This document shows, in pieces, positions 49,649 through 58,532 of a stretch of 64,000 nt of DNA (its first letter is position 1; each line of letters opens with the position of its first letter). The stretch is from JBCCLJ01 sp039026915. GTDB taxonomy: Bacteria; Acidobacteriota; Thermoanaerobaculia; Multivoradales; Multivoraceae. The stretch covers positions 26,407 through 90,406 of the forward strand of contig JBCCLJ010000003.1 in assembly GCA_039026915.1 (NCBI GenBank). The letters are read 5' to 3'. A program made the translations under genes and the position numbers. The notes under the pieces were generated by a model that worked only from the letters and a program-made list of their open reading frames with translations, had not been told where the DNA came from and searched no databases.

Positions 49649-51540
49649 CCCAGGCCCGCCAGCGCTGCCCCGATCTCATCGAGAATCGTCGGGTCGTCGA
49701 TCGTCGCCGGAACCTTGTACTCGGCGCCGTCCGCAATCGCTCGCATCGTGCCGCGCAGAACCTTGCCCGAGCGTGTCTTGGGAAGCCGATCGACGATCGC
49801 CGCGCTCTTGAACGCGGCGACGGGGCCGATTGCCTCGCGGACGCTGGCGATCAGTTCGGCGACGAGTCGGTCGTGCGGCGTCGTCGTGCCGGAGTTGAGG
49901 ACGACGAGCCCCAGCGGCAGCTGGCCCTTGAGGGCGTCGTGCACACCGACCACCGCGGCCTCGGCCACGTCCGGATGCTCCGCCAGGACCTCCTCCATTC
50001 CACCGGTCGAAAGGCGGTGCCCGGCGACGTTGATGAGGTCGTCGGTTCGGCTCATGATGTAGACGTAGCCGTCTCCGTCGGCAAAGCCGGCGTCGCCGGT
50101 GAGGTAGTAGCCGGGGAAGTCCTCGAGGTACGAGCTGCGGAAGCCCTCGACGTTGTTCCACAGGGTGGGCAGACAGCCAGGCGGCAGCGGCAGCTTGGCG
50201 ACGATCGATCCGGTCTCGTCGGCCTCGCAGACCCTTCCTTCGGGGTCGAGGACCTGGATGTCGTAGCCGGGTACCGGCAGGCTCGGCGATCCGTGTTTGA
50301 CGGGCACTCCGCCGAGGCCCTGACAGTTGGCCACCATCGGCCAACCGGTCTCCGTCTGCCACCAGTGGTCGATCACCGGCACTCCGAGATGTCGCTCGGC
50401 CCAGCGGATCGTGTCGGGGTCCGCGCGTTCGCCCGCCAGAAAGAGCGTGCGGAAGCGGGTGAGGTCGTACTCCTGCAGCAGCTCGGCGCCCGGGTCCTCT
50501 CTCTTGATGGCGCGGAAGGCCGTGGGCGCCGTGAAGAGCGCAGAGACTCCGTACTCTGAAATGACGCGCCAGAAGGCGCCCGCATCGGGCGTGCCGACGG
50601 GTTTCCCCTCGAACAGAACCGACGTGCAGCCGAAGATCAGAGGGGCGTAGACGATGTACGAGTGGCCGACCACCCAACCGATGTCCGAGGCGGCCCAGAA
50701 GACCTCGCCCGGGCTCATGCCGTAGACGTTGCTCATCGACCAGGCGAGCGCGACGAGGTGACCGCCGTTGTCTCGCACGACGCCCTTGGGGATTCCAGTC
50801 GTCCCCGAGGTGTAGAGGATGTAGAGGGGGTCCGTTGCTTCGACGAAGACGCAATCGGCCGGCTCGGCGCCTTCGAGAGCGGCGCTCCAGGTGACGTCAC
50901 GCCCGGCGACGAGTGCGGCCTCGACCTGCGGCCGCTGCAGCACGATGCAGCTCTCCGGTGGGTTCTCGCTGAGCTCGATCGCTTCGTCGAGGAGCGGCTT
51001 GTAAGGAATGATGCGCTGCACCTCGATGCCGCAGGAAGCCGTGACGATGACGCGTGGCTTTGCGTCGTCGATGCGCGTTTGCAGCTCGCGCGGCGCGAAG
51101 CCGCCGAAGACCACGCTGTGCACGGCACCCAGTCGCGCACAAGCCAGCATGGCGATCACGGCTTCGGGCACCATCGGCATGTAGATCAGGACGCGGTCAC
51201 CGGTCTGCACACCCTGCGTGCGCAGAGCGCCAGCAAAGAGCGCGACCGCGTCGCGCAGCTCGCTGTAGGTGATGGCTCGCTTCGAGTCGGCGACCGGGCT
51301 GTCGTAGAAGAGCGCCGGCTGGTTCCCTCGTCCGGCGGCTACGTGCCGATCGAGAGCGTTGTGACAGGTATTTACCCGGGCTCCGACGAACCAGCGAGCG
51401 GCGGGCTCCGCCTCGGCGTCGAGGACCCGTTTCCAGGGCTCGTGCCAGTCGATGGCCTGCGCTGCATCCGCCCAGAAACCCTCGGGATCTGTAGTGGCCC
51501 GTTGTCTTGCTTCGTCGATCGCGCGCTGGTTTGAGCTCAT
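49624..51540 (-). CDS. prpE: propionyl-CoA synthetase (acetyl-CoA synthetase family)
   Basis: A 638-residue AMP-forming short-chain acyl-CoA synthetase. ILYTSGTTGIPKGVVRDNGGH, the ASDIGWVVGHSYIVYAPL block typical of PrpE rather than Acs, DHWWQTETGWP, SRTDDLINVAGHRLSTG and the adenylation lysine in PKTRSGKVLRG are all intact. The enzyme activates propionate, and usually acetate more slowly. The N-terminal RAIDEARQRATTDPEGFW is standard. It is transcribed alone and convergently overlaps the aldolase-like gene. The methylcitrate cycle genes are not in this window. Confidence 0.94.
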   Translation of the reverse strand: MSSNQRAIDEARQRATTDPEGFWADAAQAIDWHEPWKRVLDAEAEPAARWFVGARVNTCHNALDRHVAAGRGNQPALFYDSPVADSKRAITYSELRDAVALFAGALRTQGVQTGDRVLIYMPMVPEAVIAMLACARLGAVHSVVFGGFAPRELQTRIDDAKPRVIVTASCGIEVQRIIPYKPLLDEAIELSENPPESCIVLQRPQVEAALVAGRDVTWSAALEGAEPADCVFVEATDPLYILYTSGTTGIPKGVVRDNGGHLVALAWSMSNVYGMSPGEVFWAASDIGWVVGHSYIVYAPLIFGCTSVLFEGKPVGTPDAGAFWRVISEYGVSALFTAPTAFRAIKREDPGAELLQEYDLTRFRTLFLAGERADPDTIRWAERHLGVPVIDHWWQTETGWPMVANCQGLGGVPVKHGSPSLPVPGYDIQVLDPEGRVCEADETGSIVAKLPLPPGCLPTLWNNVEGFRSSYLEDFPGYYLTGDAGFADGDGYVYIMSRTDDLINVAGHRLSTGGMEEVLAEHPDVAEAAVVGVHDALKGQLPLGLVVLNSGTTTPHDRLVAELIASVREAIGPVAAFKSAAIVDRLPKTRSGKVLRGTMRAIADGAEYKVPATIDDPTILDEIGAALAGLGYPRGAAP

Positions 51541-51669
51541 GCACTCAGTCTATGGCCGCAGTGCCGGGAGCCGCCAGTGACGCGAAAGGCGCCGGCGGGC
51601 GGGCCGAAGGCGAACGGGTGAAGAACCTGGGAATACCGCTCCCGCGTCGGGCGTAGGAGAATCATGCAA

Positions 51670-52314
51670 ATGGCGGAAACAGTCGACGCGACCGACGAGC
51701 CTGGCTTTCCCAGAGGCGCTCGAGACTTGGACGGTGGAGTCCTGCGCTCGGCTCAGGCCGGAGAGGCGGGCGCCCTCGACGAGCTTGGGCGTCACGCGTC
51801 GCGCATCGCCTTTCCCTTTGCGCTGCAGCTCCTGGGGCAGCGAGATCTGGCGCGTGATGTCGCGCAGGATTCCCTCGTGAGGCTCTTCGCCAGCCTCGAG
51901 AGCTTCGACAGCCGCCGCCCGGTCGAGCCCTGGCTGCGGCGGATTGTGAGAAACCGTGCGATCGACGTCTTGCGCCGCCTCAAAGTACGGCGTCACGAGC
52001 CGCTCGAGCTCGTGGGCCCCGACGGCTCCGATGAGCGCCAGGTACCCGATCCCCGGGTCGACGTTGCTGCCGAGGTTCAGCGGCGGGAACGGCAGCGCAT
52101 TCTGTACGACTGCCTGCAGGTGCTTTCCGACGAGCATCGCGAGATCGTCGTGCTGCGCGATTACCAGGACCTGAGCTACGAGGAGATCGGTGATCTCCTC
52201 GGGATCCCCAAGGGCACGGTCATGTCGCGTCTGCACAGAGCCCGGAAGGCGCTGCAGAGCGAAGTCGAGCGACGCCTGGCATCGCCGGGCCCGGAGGAGG
52301 AGGTGTCACCGTGA
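51670..52314 (+). CDS. ECF RNA polymerase sigma factor, second
   Basis: A 214-residue sigma factor with region 2 (ARDVAQDSLVRLFASLESFDSRRPVEPWLRRIVRNRAIDVLRRL) and region 4 (DLSYEEIGDLLGIPKGTVMSRLHRARKAL). I choose ATG 51670 because AGGAGA at 51655-51660 then has a nine-base spacer; ATG 51664 two codons earlier has only three. The sequence is different from the first ECF factor (1023-1604). Its stop overlaps the anti-sigma-like gene as GTGA and a YbjQ-family gene follows, so this is a small regulatory operon. Trigger and regulon are unknown. Confidence 0.92.
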   Translation: MAETVDATDEPGFPRGARDLDGGVLRSAQAGEAGALDELGRHASRIAFPFALQLLGQRDLARDVAQDSLVRLFASLESFDSRRPVEPWLRRIVRNRAIDVLRRLKVRRHEPLELVGPDGSDERQVPDPRVDVAAEVQRRERQRILYDCLQVLSDEHREIVVLRDYQDLSYEEIGDLLGIPKGTVMSRLHRARKALQSEVERRLASPGPEEEVSP

Positions 52315-52745
52315 ACGACTGCGACTGCAGGTTTCCCGAGGAGTACCTCTCGGGCTATCTCGACGGAGTCTTGACGCAAGAGGACATGCAGCGCGTGCGG
52401 CTACGCCTGGAAGACTGCGAAGTCTGTGCGGCCGAGTTGGAGGCGCTGCGAAGGAACAGGGAGGCTACGATGTCGACGAAGTTCAAAGCCGAAGATCTAC
52501 AGTGGGACGAGACGCCGCGCGCTCCGTGGAGCCGTTGGTCGCGCAATCTGGGGCTGACCATGCTCTTCCTCTACCTGGTGAGCATGCTCGCTCTGGCGGT
52601 CTGGCAGCCTGAAGAGCTGCCCGACGTCGCCGGCCGCGTGGTCGGCGGCCTCGGGGTGTTCGGCACTCTGTTCGTCTTTGCTTCTGTGCTGATCGATCGT
52701 CTCGTCGTCGCGAAGACCGACCGCTACCGTGGAGTCAAGAAATGA
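52311..52745 (+). CDS. anti-sigma factor with altered zinc-finger motif and two membrane helices
   Basis: A 144-residue protein coupled to the ECF gene. The N-terminus reads like a zf-HC2 anti-sigma domain: SGYLDGVLTQEDMQRVRLRLEDCEVCAAELEAL, with C-x2-C at about residues 37 and 40. The His normally four residues before the first Cys is Arg here, but Cys4 and Cys6 at the very start could provide ligands. Two hydrophobic segments follow (about 82-101 and 111-131). The pair sigma/anti-sigma is convincing by position; metal binding is uncertain. ATGA links it to the next gene. Confidence 0.75.
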   Translation: MNDCDCRFPEEYLSGYLDGVLTQEDMQRVRLRLEDCEVCAAELEALRRNREATMSTKFKAEDLQWDETPRAPWSRWSRNLGLTMLFLYLVSMLALAVWQPEELPDVAGRVVGGLGVFGTLFVFASVLIDRLVVAKTDRYRGVKK

Positions 52746-53062
52746 TCATTACGACGTCGGAACAGATCGAAGGGCGCCGAGTCAAGAGAGTTCTCGGGCT
52801 CGTTCGTGGCAACACGATTCGCACGCGTCATCTGGGCAAAGACATCATGGCGGGCCTCCGCGGTGTCGTCGGCGGTGAAGTACCCGAGTACACGAAGCTC
52901 TTCGCTGAGTCTCGCGAGCAGGCGATCGACCGCATGGTCGAGGAGGCTGAGTCGATCGGCGCCGACGCGGTCGTCGGTGTGCGACTGACCACGTCGATGG
53001 TCATGACCACGGCGGCCGAGTTGCTGGCCTACGGCACCGCCGTCCAACTCGAAGATCTCTGA
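52742..53062 (+). CDS. YbjQ family (UPF0145) protein
   Basis: A 106-residue protein of the YbjQ family, whose structures show a pentameric alpha/beta ring. Family sequence runs throughout: MIITTSEQIEGRRVKRVLGLVRGNTIRTRHLGKDI, SREQAIDRMVEEAESIGADAVVGVRLTTS and AYGTAV. Function is not established; the old 'heavy-metal-binding' label is weakly based. It ends the ECF operon, with an ATGA overlap, and may be an autoregulated target. Confidence 0.92.
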   Translation: MIITTSEQIEGRRVKRVLGLVRGNTIRTRHLGKDIMAGLRGVVGGEVPEYTKLFAESREQAIDRMVEEAESIGADAVVGVRLTTSMVMTTAAELLAYGTAVQLEDL

Positions 53063-53123
53063 GGCGCCAGACCTCCGGCTGAGACGACCGCTGAGAGCCT
53101 GCGAGGCGCGCCTCGAGGGCACG

Positions 53124-53960
53124 TCAGCGTTTGAGGCCGGAGAGGGTGTTGACCACCGTCATCGAAGGGTATTGCCAGCTGTAACCGGAAGCGCGTCCGA
53201 CCTCCTCGCCGTTCTGGAAGATGATTCCGGTAGGCACCGACGTGACCCCGAGCTTCTTGGCCTCGGCGTCGTCGAAGTTCTGCGGCAGGCCGTGGTAGGT
53301 GAACTTCACCTTCGTGCCGGCAAGAGCTGCTTCGGTGGCCAGGATGTGCGGTACGAACTCGGTGCAGACCGAGCACCACGATCCGAAGAAGACGCGGATC
53401 TCGACCTCGTCCTCGACTCGTTTCAGCAGGTCCACGTACTGGGCGATCGGTTGGTAGATCTTGCTGCGCTCGCCGTACGCGGGGCTGTGCTCGATGAGAC
53501 CTTCGCGATCCCGCGGTCCGAGCAGGTGGGGCTTCTTGACGAAGGCGACACGGCGGCCTTCCACCGTGAACGATGCGAGATCGCCGTTGAGCTGGAACGT
53601 CCCGAGTTCGATCGGCTCTTCGTTGGGGAGCTTCTCGTAGGTACCGTCGACGTTGCGAAAGAACGACTTGTCGGCAAACGCCTGCATCTGCCGACCCCGC
53701 GGGACGAGCTCGACGATGCGACTGATCTGCGGGCTGCGCACCAGGATCGTGCCGAGTCCCGCAGAGTGGTAGATCCGCGCTTCGTTGTCGATCACGCCGT
53801 CGAGCTCGAGCTGATAGAGGCCGATCGGCTTGAAGCTCACCGATCGCTCGGCCGTTCGGACCTGCTGAGCGGTGACTCCGGATGCGGCGAGTGAGCCCGC
53901 GGCGAAGAGCAGAAGGAAGGCGGCCTTCCGGACGGGAAGCTGAAGGTGGGAGCGCAGCAC
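53124..53960 (-). CDS. exported thioredoxin-like protein
   Basis: A 278-residue protein with an N-terminal hydrophobic segment (about residues 12-31, ending SGVTAQ) acting as a signal peptide. The first 150 residues form an unassigned beta-rich domain. The C-terminal part is thioredoxin-like, with G-S-W-C-S-V-C (Cys196 and Cys199) and a cis-Pro at 243 in TSVPTG. It is probably a periplasmic disulphide reductase or oxidase; the C-S-V-C active site is unusual. GTG 53960 with GAGGA upstream. The fused N-domain may bind a partner. Confidence 0.8.
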   Translation of the reverse strand: MLRSHLQLPVRKAAFLLLFAAGSLAASGVTAQQVRTAERSVSFKPIGLYQLELDGVIDNEARIYHSAGLGTILVRSPQISRIVELVPRGRQMQAFADKSFFRNVDGTYEKLPNEEPIELGTFQLNGDLASFTVEGRRVAFVKKPHLLGPRDREGLIEHSPAYGERSKIYQPIAQYVDLLKRVEDEVEIRVFFGSWCSVCTEFVPHILATEAALAGTKVKFTYHGLPQNFDDAEAKKLGVTSVPTGIIFQNGEEVGRASGYSWQYPSMTVVNTLSGLKR

Positions 53961-54088
53961 GGTGGGATCCTCGGTGGTGGAGGGGATGTAGGCGACACTG
54001 GGTCGCGACGCCTGTCTTTTCTACGACCGTATGGTCTGTTTCAGGTTACGCGCAAGTCCCGGGAGAGCGTTCGCGATGGCCCGGGGGC

Positions 54089-55162
54089 TCAGTTGCCGGC
54101 GGAGCGGTCGACGAGCTCTTCCCAGATTCCGACCTCGAAACGGCCGTCGGAGTCTGCGGCGCCGCGAAACATCCCCTTGGAATTGAAAGGCATGGCGATT
54201 GCGCCGTACGCGTCGACTGCGACGACTCCGCCGTCTCCGGCCTGAAGGACGCCGTCGATGACCGCCGTCGCGGCCTGCTGGAGGTCCTGGGAGCCGTAGG
54301 CCATCCGCGACGAGATGTCGTGAGCGACGACGTGCCGAATGAACTCCTCGCCGCGACCGGTTGCGGAGATGGCGGCTGTCTCGTTGTTGGCGTAGGTACC
54401 GGCGCCGACGATCGGCACGTCTCCGACGCGGCCAAATCGCTTGTTCGTCATGCCGCCGGTCGAGGTGGCGGCAGCGAGATTGCCGTAGCGATCGAGCGCG
54501 ACGGCGCCGACCGTTCCGAAACCGCTGCTCGTCGACTGGCCGCGTCTCTCGGCGCGCCAGGCTTCCTGCCACTGGCGGTAGCGTCGCTGCGTGGTGAAGT
54601 AGTCCTGCGGCGCACGACGAACATCGACCTCCTTCGAGTATTCGTCGGCTCCTTCGCCCGCCAGCAGGACGTGCGGAGACCTTTCCATGACCCGCCGGGC
54701 CAGGGTGATCGGGTTGCGGACATTGCGCACACCGGTGACCGCACCTGCTGCGAGCGTGCGCCCGTCCATGATCGCGGCGTCGAGCTCGTGGGTACCCTTG
54801 GAGGTGAAGACCGCACCCCTTCCTGCGTTGAACTTGGCGTCGTCTTCCAGGAGCCGGACCACGGCCTCGACGGCCGCCAGCGCAGCGCCGCCCTCCTCGA
54901 GGATGCGCCGACCCTCGACGAGCGCCGTCTCGAGGGCTCCATAGTAGGTCTCGGCGTCCGCCTCGTCGCGCTCGATGACCCCAGCGCCACCGTGGAGAGC
55001 CAGGGCCCAGGCGAGTCTCTCTCTCGGTGGTGGCTCAGGGAGCGCTTCGCTCGTCGCTTCGTCGCCGGTGTTCTCGGGCTCCGGCTCCGAGGAGCCGCAC
55101 GACGCTGTCGCAAGGACCAGAAGGATCGTTAGCAGAGCTGGGAGGAGAGAACGAAGCGACAT
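54089..55162 (-). CDS. lipoprotein isoaspartyl peptidase / L-asparaginase (Ntn hydrolase)
   Basis: A 357-residue N-terminal-nucleophile amidohydrolase of the plant-type asparaginase family. A lipobox ending T-A-S-C puts lipid on Cys22, so the enzyme is exported and anchored. The alpha part has ALALHGGAGVI and NAGRGAVFTSKGTHELDAAIMDGRT. The autocleavage nucleophile is T217 in GTVGAVALD, giving the beta part with GNLAAATSTGGMTNKRFGRVGD. It removes isoaspartyl residues from peptides and hydrolyses asparagine. A lipoprotein form is typical of periplasmic scavenging. GAGGA lies before the ATG, and it has a peptidase gene upstream. Confidence 0.92.
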   Translation of the reverse strand: MSLRSLLPALLTILLVLATASCGSSEPEPENTGDEATSEALPEPPPRERLAWALALHGGAGVIERDEADAETYYGALETALVEGRRILEEGGAALAAVEAVVRLLEDDAKFNAGRGAVFTSKGTHELDAAIMDGRTLAAGAVTGVRNVRNPITLARRVMERSPHVLLAGEGADEYSKEVDVRRAPQDYFTTQRRYRQWQEAWRAERRGQSTSSGFGTVGAVALDRYGNLAAATSTGGMTNKRFGRVGDVPIVGAGTYANNETAAISATGRGEEFIRHVVAHDISSRMAYGSQDLQQAATAVIDGVLQAGDGGVVAVDAYGAIAMPFNSKGMFRGAADSDGRFEVGIWEELVDRSAGN

Positions 55163-55191
55163 GAGGGAAATCCTCGGATCTGTTGAAACGG

Positions 55192-56688
55192 TCAGCCGTA
55201 GAGCTCTCGGACGCGCTTCCGAGCCGCCGAGAGAAGGGGGCCGGCGTCGAGCTCGCTGCCTGTCGCCCTGCGAATCAACTCGCTCGGGCTTCGGGTCGCG
55301 GCGTGGCGGTGCACGTTCTCGCGTAACCAGTCGAGAAGCGGCTCGAAGCGTAACGCGGCGAAATCGGCCTCGAGGTCTCCCAGAGCCTTCTGGGCGGCCT
55401 CGAAGAGCTGCGCTGCCAGCACCGTGCCGAGTGCGTAGGTCGGAAAGTAGCCGAAGAGGCCCGACGCCCAGTGGATGTCCTGGAGCACACCTTCGGTGGC
55501 ATTCGACGGGGATTGCTGCAGGGCTGTCGCGTAGGCGTCATTCCAGGCCGCTTCGAGATCGCCAACCTGGAGGTCGTCCTCCATCAGCGCCTTCTCCAGA
55601 CGGTAGCGAATGGCGATGTGCAGCAGGTAGGAGATCTCGTCCGCTTCGACGCGGATCAGGGAGGGGCGGATCGCGTTGAGCACCGGCCAGAGTTGCTGTG
55701 CTGTCGTCTCGACCCCGAACGTCGTCTGGAACTGGGACTCGATCCCGTGCAGAAAGCCGCGAGATCGCCCGACCTGGTTCTCCCAGAGACGGGACTGCGA
55801 CTCGTGGACGCCGAGAGAGACGGCTTCACAGGCCGGGAGATCGATGTCCTCCGCGGGGAGCCCTTGTTCGTACATGGCGTGCCCGGCTTCGTGGAGGATG
55901 CCGAAGAGGCCCGGGCGGAAGTCCTCACGGTCGGCTCGCCAGGTGATGCGGACGTCGTGGGGGTGCATACCGCAGCAGAACGGGTGTGCTGACGAATCGA
56001 GGCGACCGTACTCGGTCGAGAAGCCGATCGTCTCCGCCGCCCAGAGGCCCAGGCGACGCTGCGCGTCCTCGGGAAAGTCACCGCGAGCTGCGTTCTCGTC
56101 GATCGGCTCGGCCGCCAGAACTTCGGCCATGAGGTCGCTGACGTCGCGCTCCAGCGCGGCGAAAAGTGGATCGAGTTCATCAGCCTTGGCGCCCGGTTCG
56201 TACTCGTCGAGGAGCGCATCGTAGAGAGAGCTGCCGCCGAGGGCCCGGGCCACTTCTCGCTTGAGCTCGAGGATCTCGCTCAGCGACGACTCGAAGAGGG
56301 AGAAGTCGGCTTCCTCGCGTGCTCGCATCCAAGCGGCCGTGGCAGCGGGAGCCCTCGACGCGACGCGCTGAGCGAGCTCCTTGGGCACCTTCAGGGTGCG
56401 AGAGATTTCCCGGTCCGCGAACGCCGCGTGAATCTCGAGATCGGGGGAGACGCCGTCGTCGTCGAGGATCTCCGAGACGATGTCGCGCAGCGCGTGGCCG
56501 GTGATCTGCTCGTGAAGGAGGCCGGCCATCACGGAGAGCTGCTGGGTTCGAGAGTCCTGTCCTGACCCGGGCAGATAGGTCTCTTGATCCCAATGGAGGA
56601 GATTCGTGACGCTCTGCAGCTGACGCACGGGGGCCCAAGCGGCCGCGAGTCGCGACCGGCGCGAAAGCGGAGAAGTTTCAGCAGTCAT
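55192..56688 (-). CDS. metallocarboxypeptidase Taq (peptidase M32)
   Basis: A 498-residue zinc carboxypeptidase. The zinc motif H-E-A-G-H is at residues 266-270 and the following H-E-S-Q-S-R-L-W-E-N, plus GLFGYFPTYALG, are characteristic of M32. It removes C-terminal residues except Pro with broad specificity and is cytoplasmic. I start at ATG 56688, which gives the family's normal length (about 500) and the usual opening with VTNLLHWDQETYLP; codons further upstream lie opposite the promoter region of the divergent gene. It precedes the asparaginase-like gene by 29 bases. Confidence 0.95.
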   Translation of the reverse strand: MTAETSPLSRRSRLAAAWAPVRQLQSVTNLLHWDQETYLPGSGQDSRTQQLSVMAGLLHEQITGHALRDIVSEILDDDGVSPDLEIHAAFADREISRTLKVPKELAQRVASRAPAATAAWMRAREEADFSLFESSLSEILELKREVARALGGSSLYDALLDEYEPGAKADELDPLFAALERDVSDLMAEVLAAEPIDENAARGDFPEDAQRRLGLWAAETIGFSTEYGRLDSSAHPFCCGMHPHDVRITWRADREDFRPGLFGILHEAGHAMYEQGLPAEDIDLPACEAVSLGVHESQSRLWENQVGRSRGFLHGIESQFQTTFGVETTAQQLWPVLNAIRPSLIRVEADEISYLLHIAIRYRLEKALMEDDLQVGDLEAAWNDAYATALQQSPSNATEGVLQDIHWASGLFGYFPTYALGTVLAAQLFEAAQKALGDLEADFAALRFEPLLDWLRENVHRHAATRSPSELIRRATGSELDAGPLLSAARKRVRELYG

Positions 56689-56764
56689 GGACGCAGAGAA
56701 TAGCTCAAGGCGGACCCTCCGGAGATCGTGGATAATGGCAACGCAGCCGCTGTCAAGGAGATGC

Positions 56765-57055
56765 ATGGCCGAGTACCAAGACCAGCGCGACACCGAGGAG
56801 TTCTGGCAGGTGGTCGCTCCGACGCTGGAGCCGCTACGCACTCGCTGGTTCCCGGTCGGAGCCATCCTGGCCCTGCTCGCGAGCGTGCCCTGGTACCTTC
56901 CCTCGGACTTAGCCTCGCGGGACTTCGCCGGTCTGCCTTTCTGGGTCTGGATGACCCTGATTTCGTCGGCGGTCCTTGCGGCGCTCAACAGCCTCGCTTC
57001 GTTCCGCAGCTGGCGGGATGCGGAGAGCGAAACCAGCGGTCCCGAAGATGGTTGA
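56765..57055 (+). CDS. small two-helix membrane protein, probable symporter partner
   Basis: A 96-residue protein with two predicted membrane helices (about 31-47 and 60-80) and charged ends. The segment FAGLPFWVWMTLISSAVLAAL resembles the DUF3311/YhdT-type small partners found next to sodium/solute symporters. The end overlaps the symporter gene by eight bases. ATG 56765 follows AAGGAG; an earlier ATG at 56687 is less likely because no ribosome site precedes it. A GATAAT hexamer is at 56731-56736. Confidence 0.7.
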   Translation: MAEYQDQRDTEEFWQVVAPTLEPLRTRWFPVGAILALLASVPWYLPSDLASRDFAGLPFWVWMTLISSAVLAALNSLASFRSWRDAESETSGPEDG

Positions 57056-58529
57056 ATCCCCCGAACTCGGCATCGGCGCTCTCGTCTTCATGGGGTGCTA
57101 CCTCCTGGTGATGCTCGGTCTGGGCTGGCTGGGGCGTCGTTCGCGCCAGGAAGAGTCGCTGAAGGACTTTTACCTGGGAGGTTCGAGCTTCGGAGTGGCG
57201 GTGCTCTTCCTGACCCTCTTCGCCACGCAGTACTCCGGCAACACCTTGCTGGGCTTCGCCGGCCGGTCCTACCAGCAGGGGCTGACCTACGTGGTGAGCG
57301 TCAGCTTCATGGTGCTGGTCGTCACGGTGTTCATGGTCTACGCGCCGCGGCTCTACCGGCTCTCCCAGCGCTTCGGCTACGTCACGCCCGCCGACTACGT
57401 CTTTCACCGCTTCGGTTCGCACCGACTTCGCATCCTCAGCGTGCTCCTCCTGTGCTGGGGGCTCGCCAACTACGTGCTCGAGCAGCTCGTGGCGATGGGG
57501 CATGCGGTCGAAGCGATCAGCGCCGGCCGCCTTGGCTTCATGCAGGGCGTCCTGCTACTGGCTCTGGTGATGCTGATCTACGAGTCGCTCGGTGGGATGC
57601 GCTCGGTTGCTTGGACCGACGCTGTTCAGGGCGTTCTGCTTCTGTTCGGCTGCCTGATCCTCCTGGGAATCCTGCTGCGCAATGACGGTGGGCTCGTCGC
57701 GGTGCGCGAGGCGGTCGCCTCTACCGCGCCAGAAAAGCTCGAGCCGCCGGACGCGGCGGGACTGAGGCGCTGGCTCTCGAATCTCGTGCTGCTCGGCATC
57801 GGCGTCGCGATCTATCCGCACGCGATCCAGCGGATCTTCGCCGCCAAGAGCCTCGTCACCCTGCGTCGTTCGCTGGGGCTGATGGCCTTCATGCCGCTTC
57901 TGACGACGCTCCTGGCCTTCCTCATCGGCTACGTCGCGCTGCGGAGTCATCCGGGACTGTCTCAGCTCGACTCCGACAAGGTGACGATCCTCGTCCTCGG
58001 CGACCTCCTGGCCCTGTCGCCCGCTGCGTATTGGCTCGTGGTGATGGTCTTCGCTGCCGTCGTGGCTGCGATCATGTCGACCGCGGACTCGGCGCTGCTG
58101 TCGATGGGATCGATGCTGACCAAGGACATCTACAAGGCCTACCTCGCGCCCGAAGCAACCCCGCAACAGATGTTGCGCGTCGGCAAGACGCTCAGCTGGG
58201 CGATCATGGGCCTGCTGATCACCATGGCCTGGGTCTCGCTCGAGACCGAGAGCTCGATCTGGTTTCTGATCCGACTCAAGCTCGAGTTCATGGTGCAACT
58301 CGCGCCGACCCTGCTTCTGGGACTTCATCTGCGTCGCCTCGGCTCCGAGGAGGTTTTCTGGGGAATGCTGGCGGGCACCAGCGTCACGTTGACCGTTTGG
58401 ATGTCGGCGGCCCTCGGTTGGCTATCCGATCGCTCGCCTTGGGGCGTCAGCGCTGGCGTCTGGGGCCTGCTTCTGAACTTGGCCATCTGCCTGGCTCCGC
58501 AGGCGCTGCGGCAGGCGAGAGAGGCGTAG
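57048..58529 (+). CDS. sodium:solute symporter family transporter
   Basis: A 493-residue secondary transporter of the SSS family, with about 13 hydrophobic segments. Family marks are the FYLGGSSFGVAVLFLTLFATQYSGNTLLGFAG region of helix 1-2, ESLGGMRSVAWTDAVQG, and the sodium-site helix AAVVAAIMSTADSALLSMGSMLTKDIY. It is close in form to PanF-like and other carboxylate/pantothenate members, but no substrate is assignable. It overlaps the small partner by eight bases and precedes the kinase gene by three. Confidence 0.93.
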   Translation: MVESPELGIGALVFMGCYLLVMLGLGWLGRRSRQEESLKDFYLGGSSFGVAVLFLTLFATQYSGNTLLGFAGRSYQQGLTYVVSVSFMVLVVTVFMVYAPRLYRLSQRFGYVTPADYVFHRFGSHRLRILSVLLLCWGLANYVLEQLVAMGHAVEAISAGRLGFMQGVLLLALVMLIYESLGGMRSVAWTDAVQGVLLLFGCLILLGILLRNDGGLVAVREAVASTAPEKLEPPDAAGLRRWLSNLVLLGIGVAIYPHAIQRIFAAKSLVTLRRSLGLMAFMPLLTTLLAFLIGYVALRSHPGLSQLDSDKVTILVLGDLLALSPAAYWLVVMVFAAVVAAIMSTADSALLSMGSMLTKDIYKAYLAPEATPQQMLRVGKTLSWAIMGLLITMAWVSLETESSIWFLIRLKLEFMVQLAPTLLLGLHLRRLGSEEVFWGMLAGTSVTLTVWMSAALGWLSDRSPWGVSAGVWGLLLNLAICLAPQALRQAREA

Positions 58530-58532
58530 AGC

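Noticed and set aside
51629..51655. GGGAATA - 16 bases - CGTA, resembling an ECF-type autoregulated promoter before the second sigma gene
   Set aside because: A start about seven bases on would leave out the AGGAGA ribosome site used by the gene, so the two signals conflict; I trust the ribosome site more.
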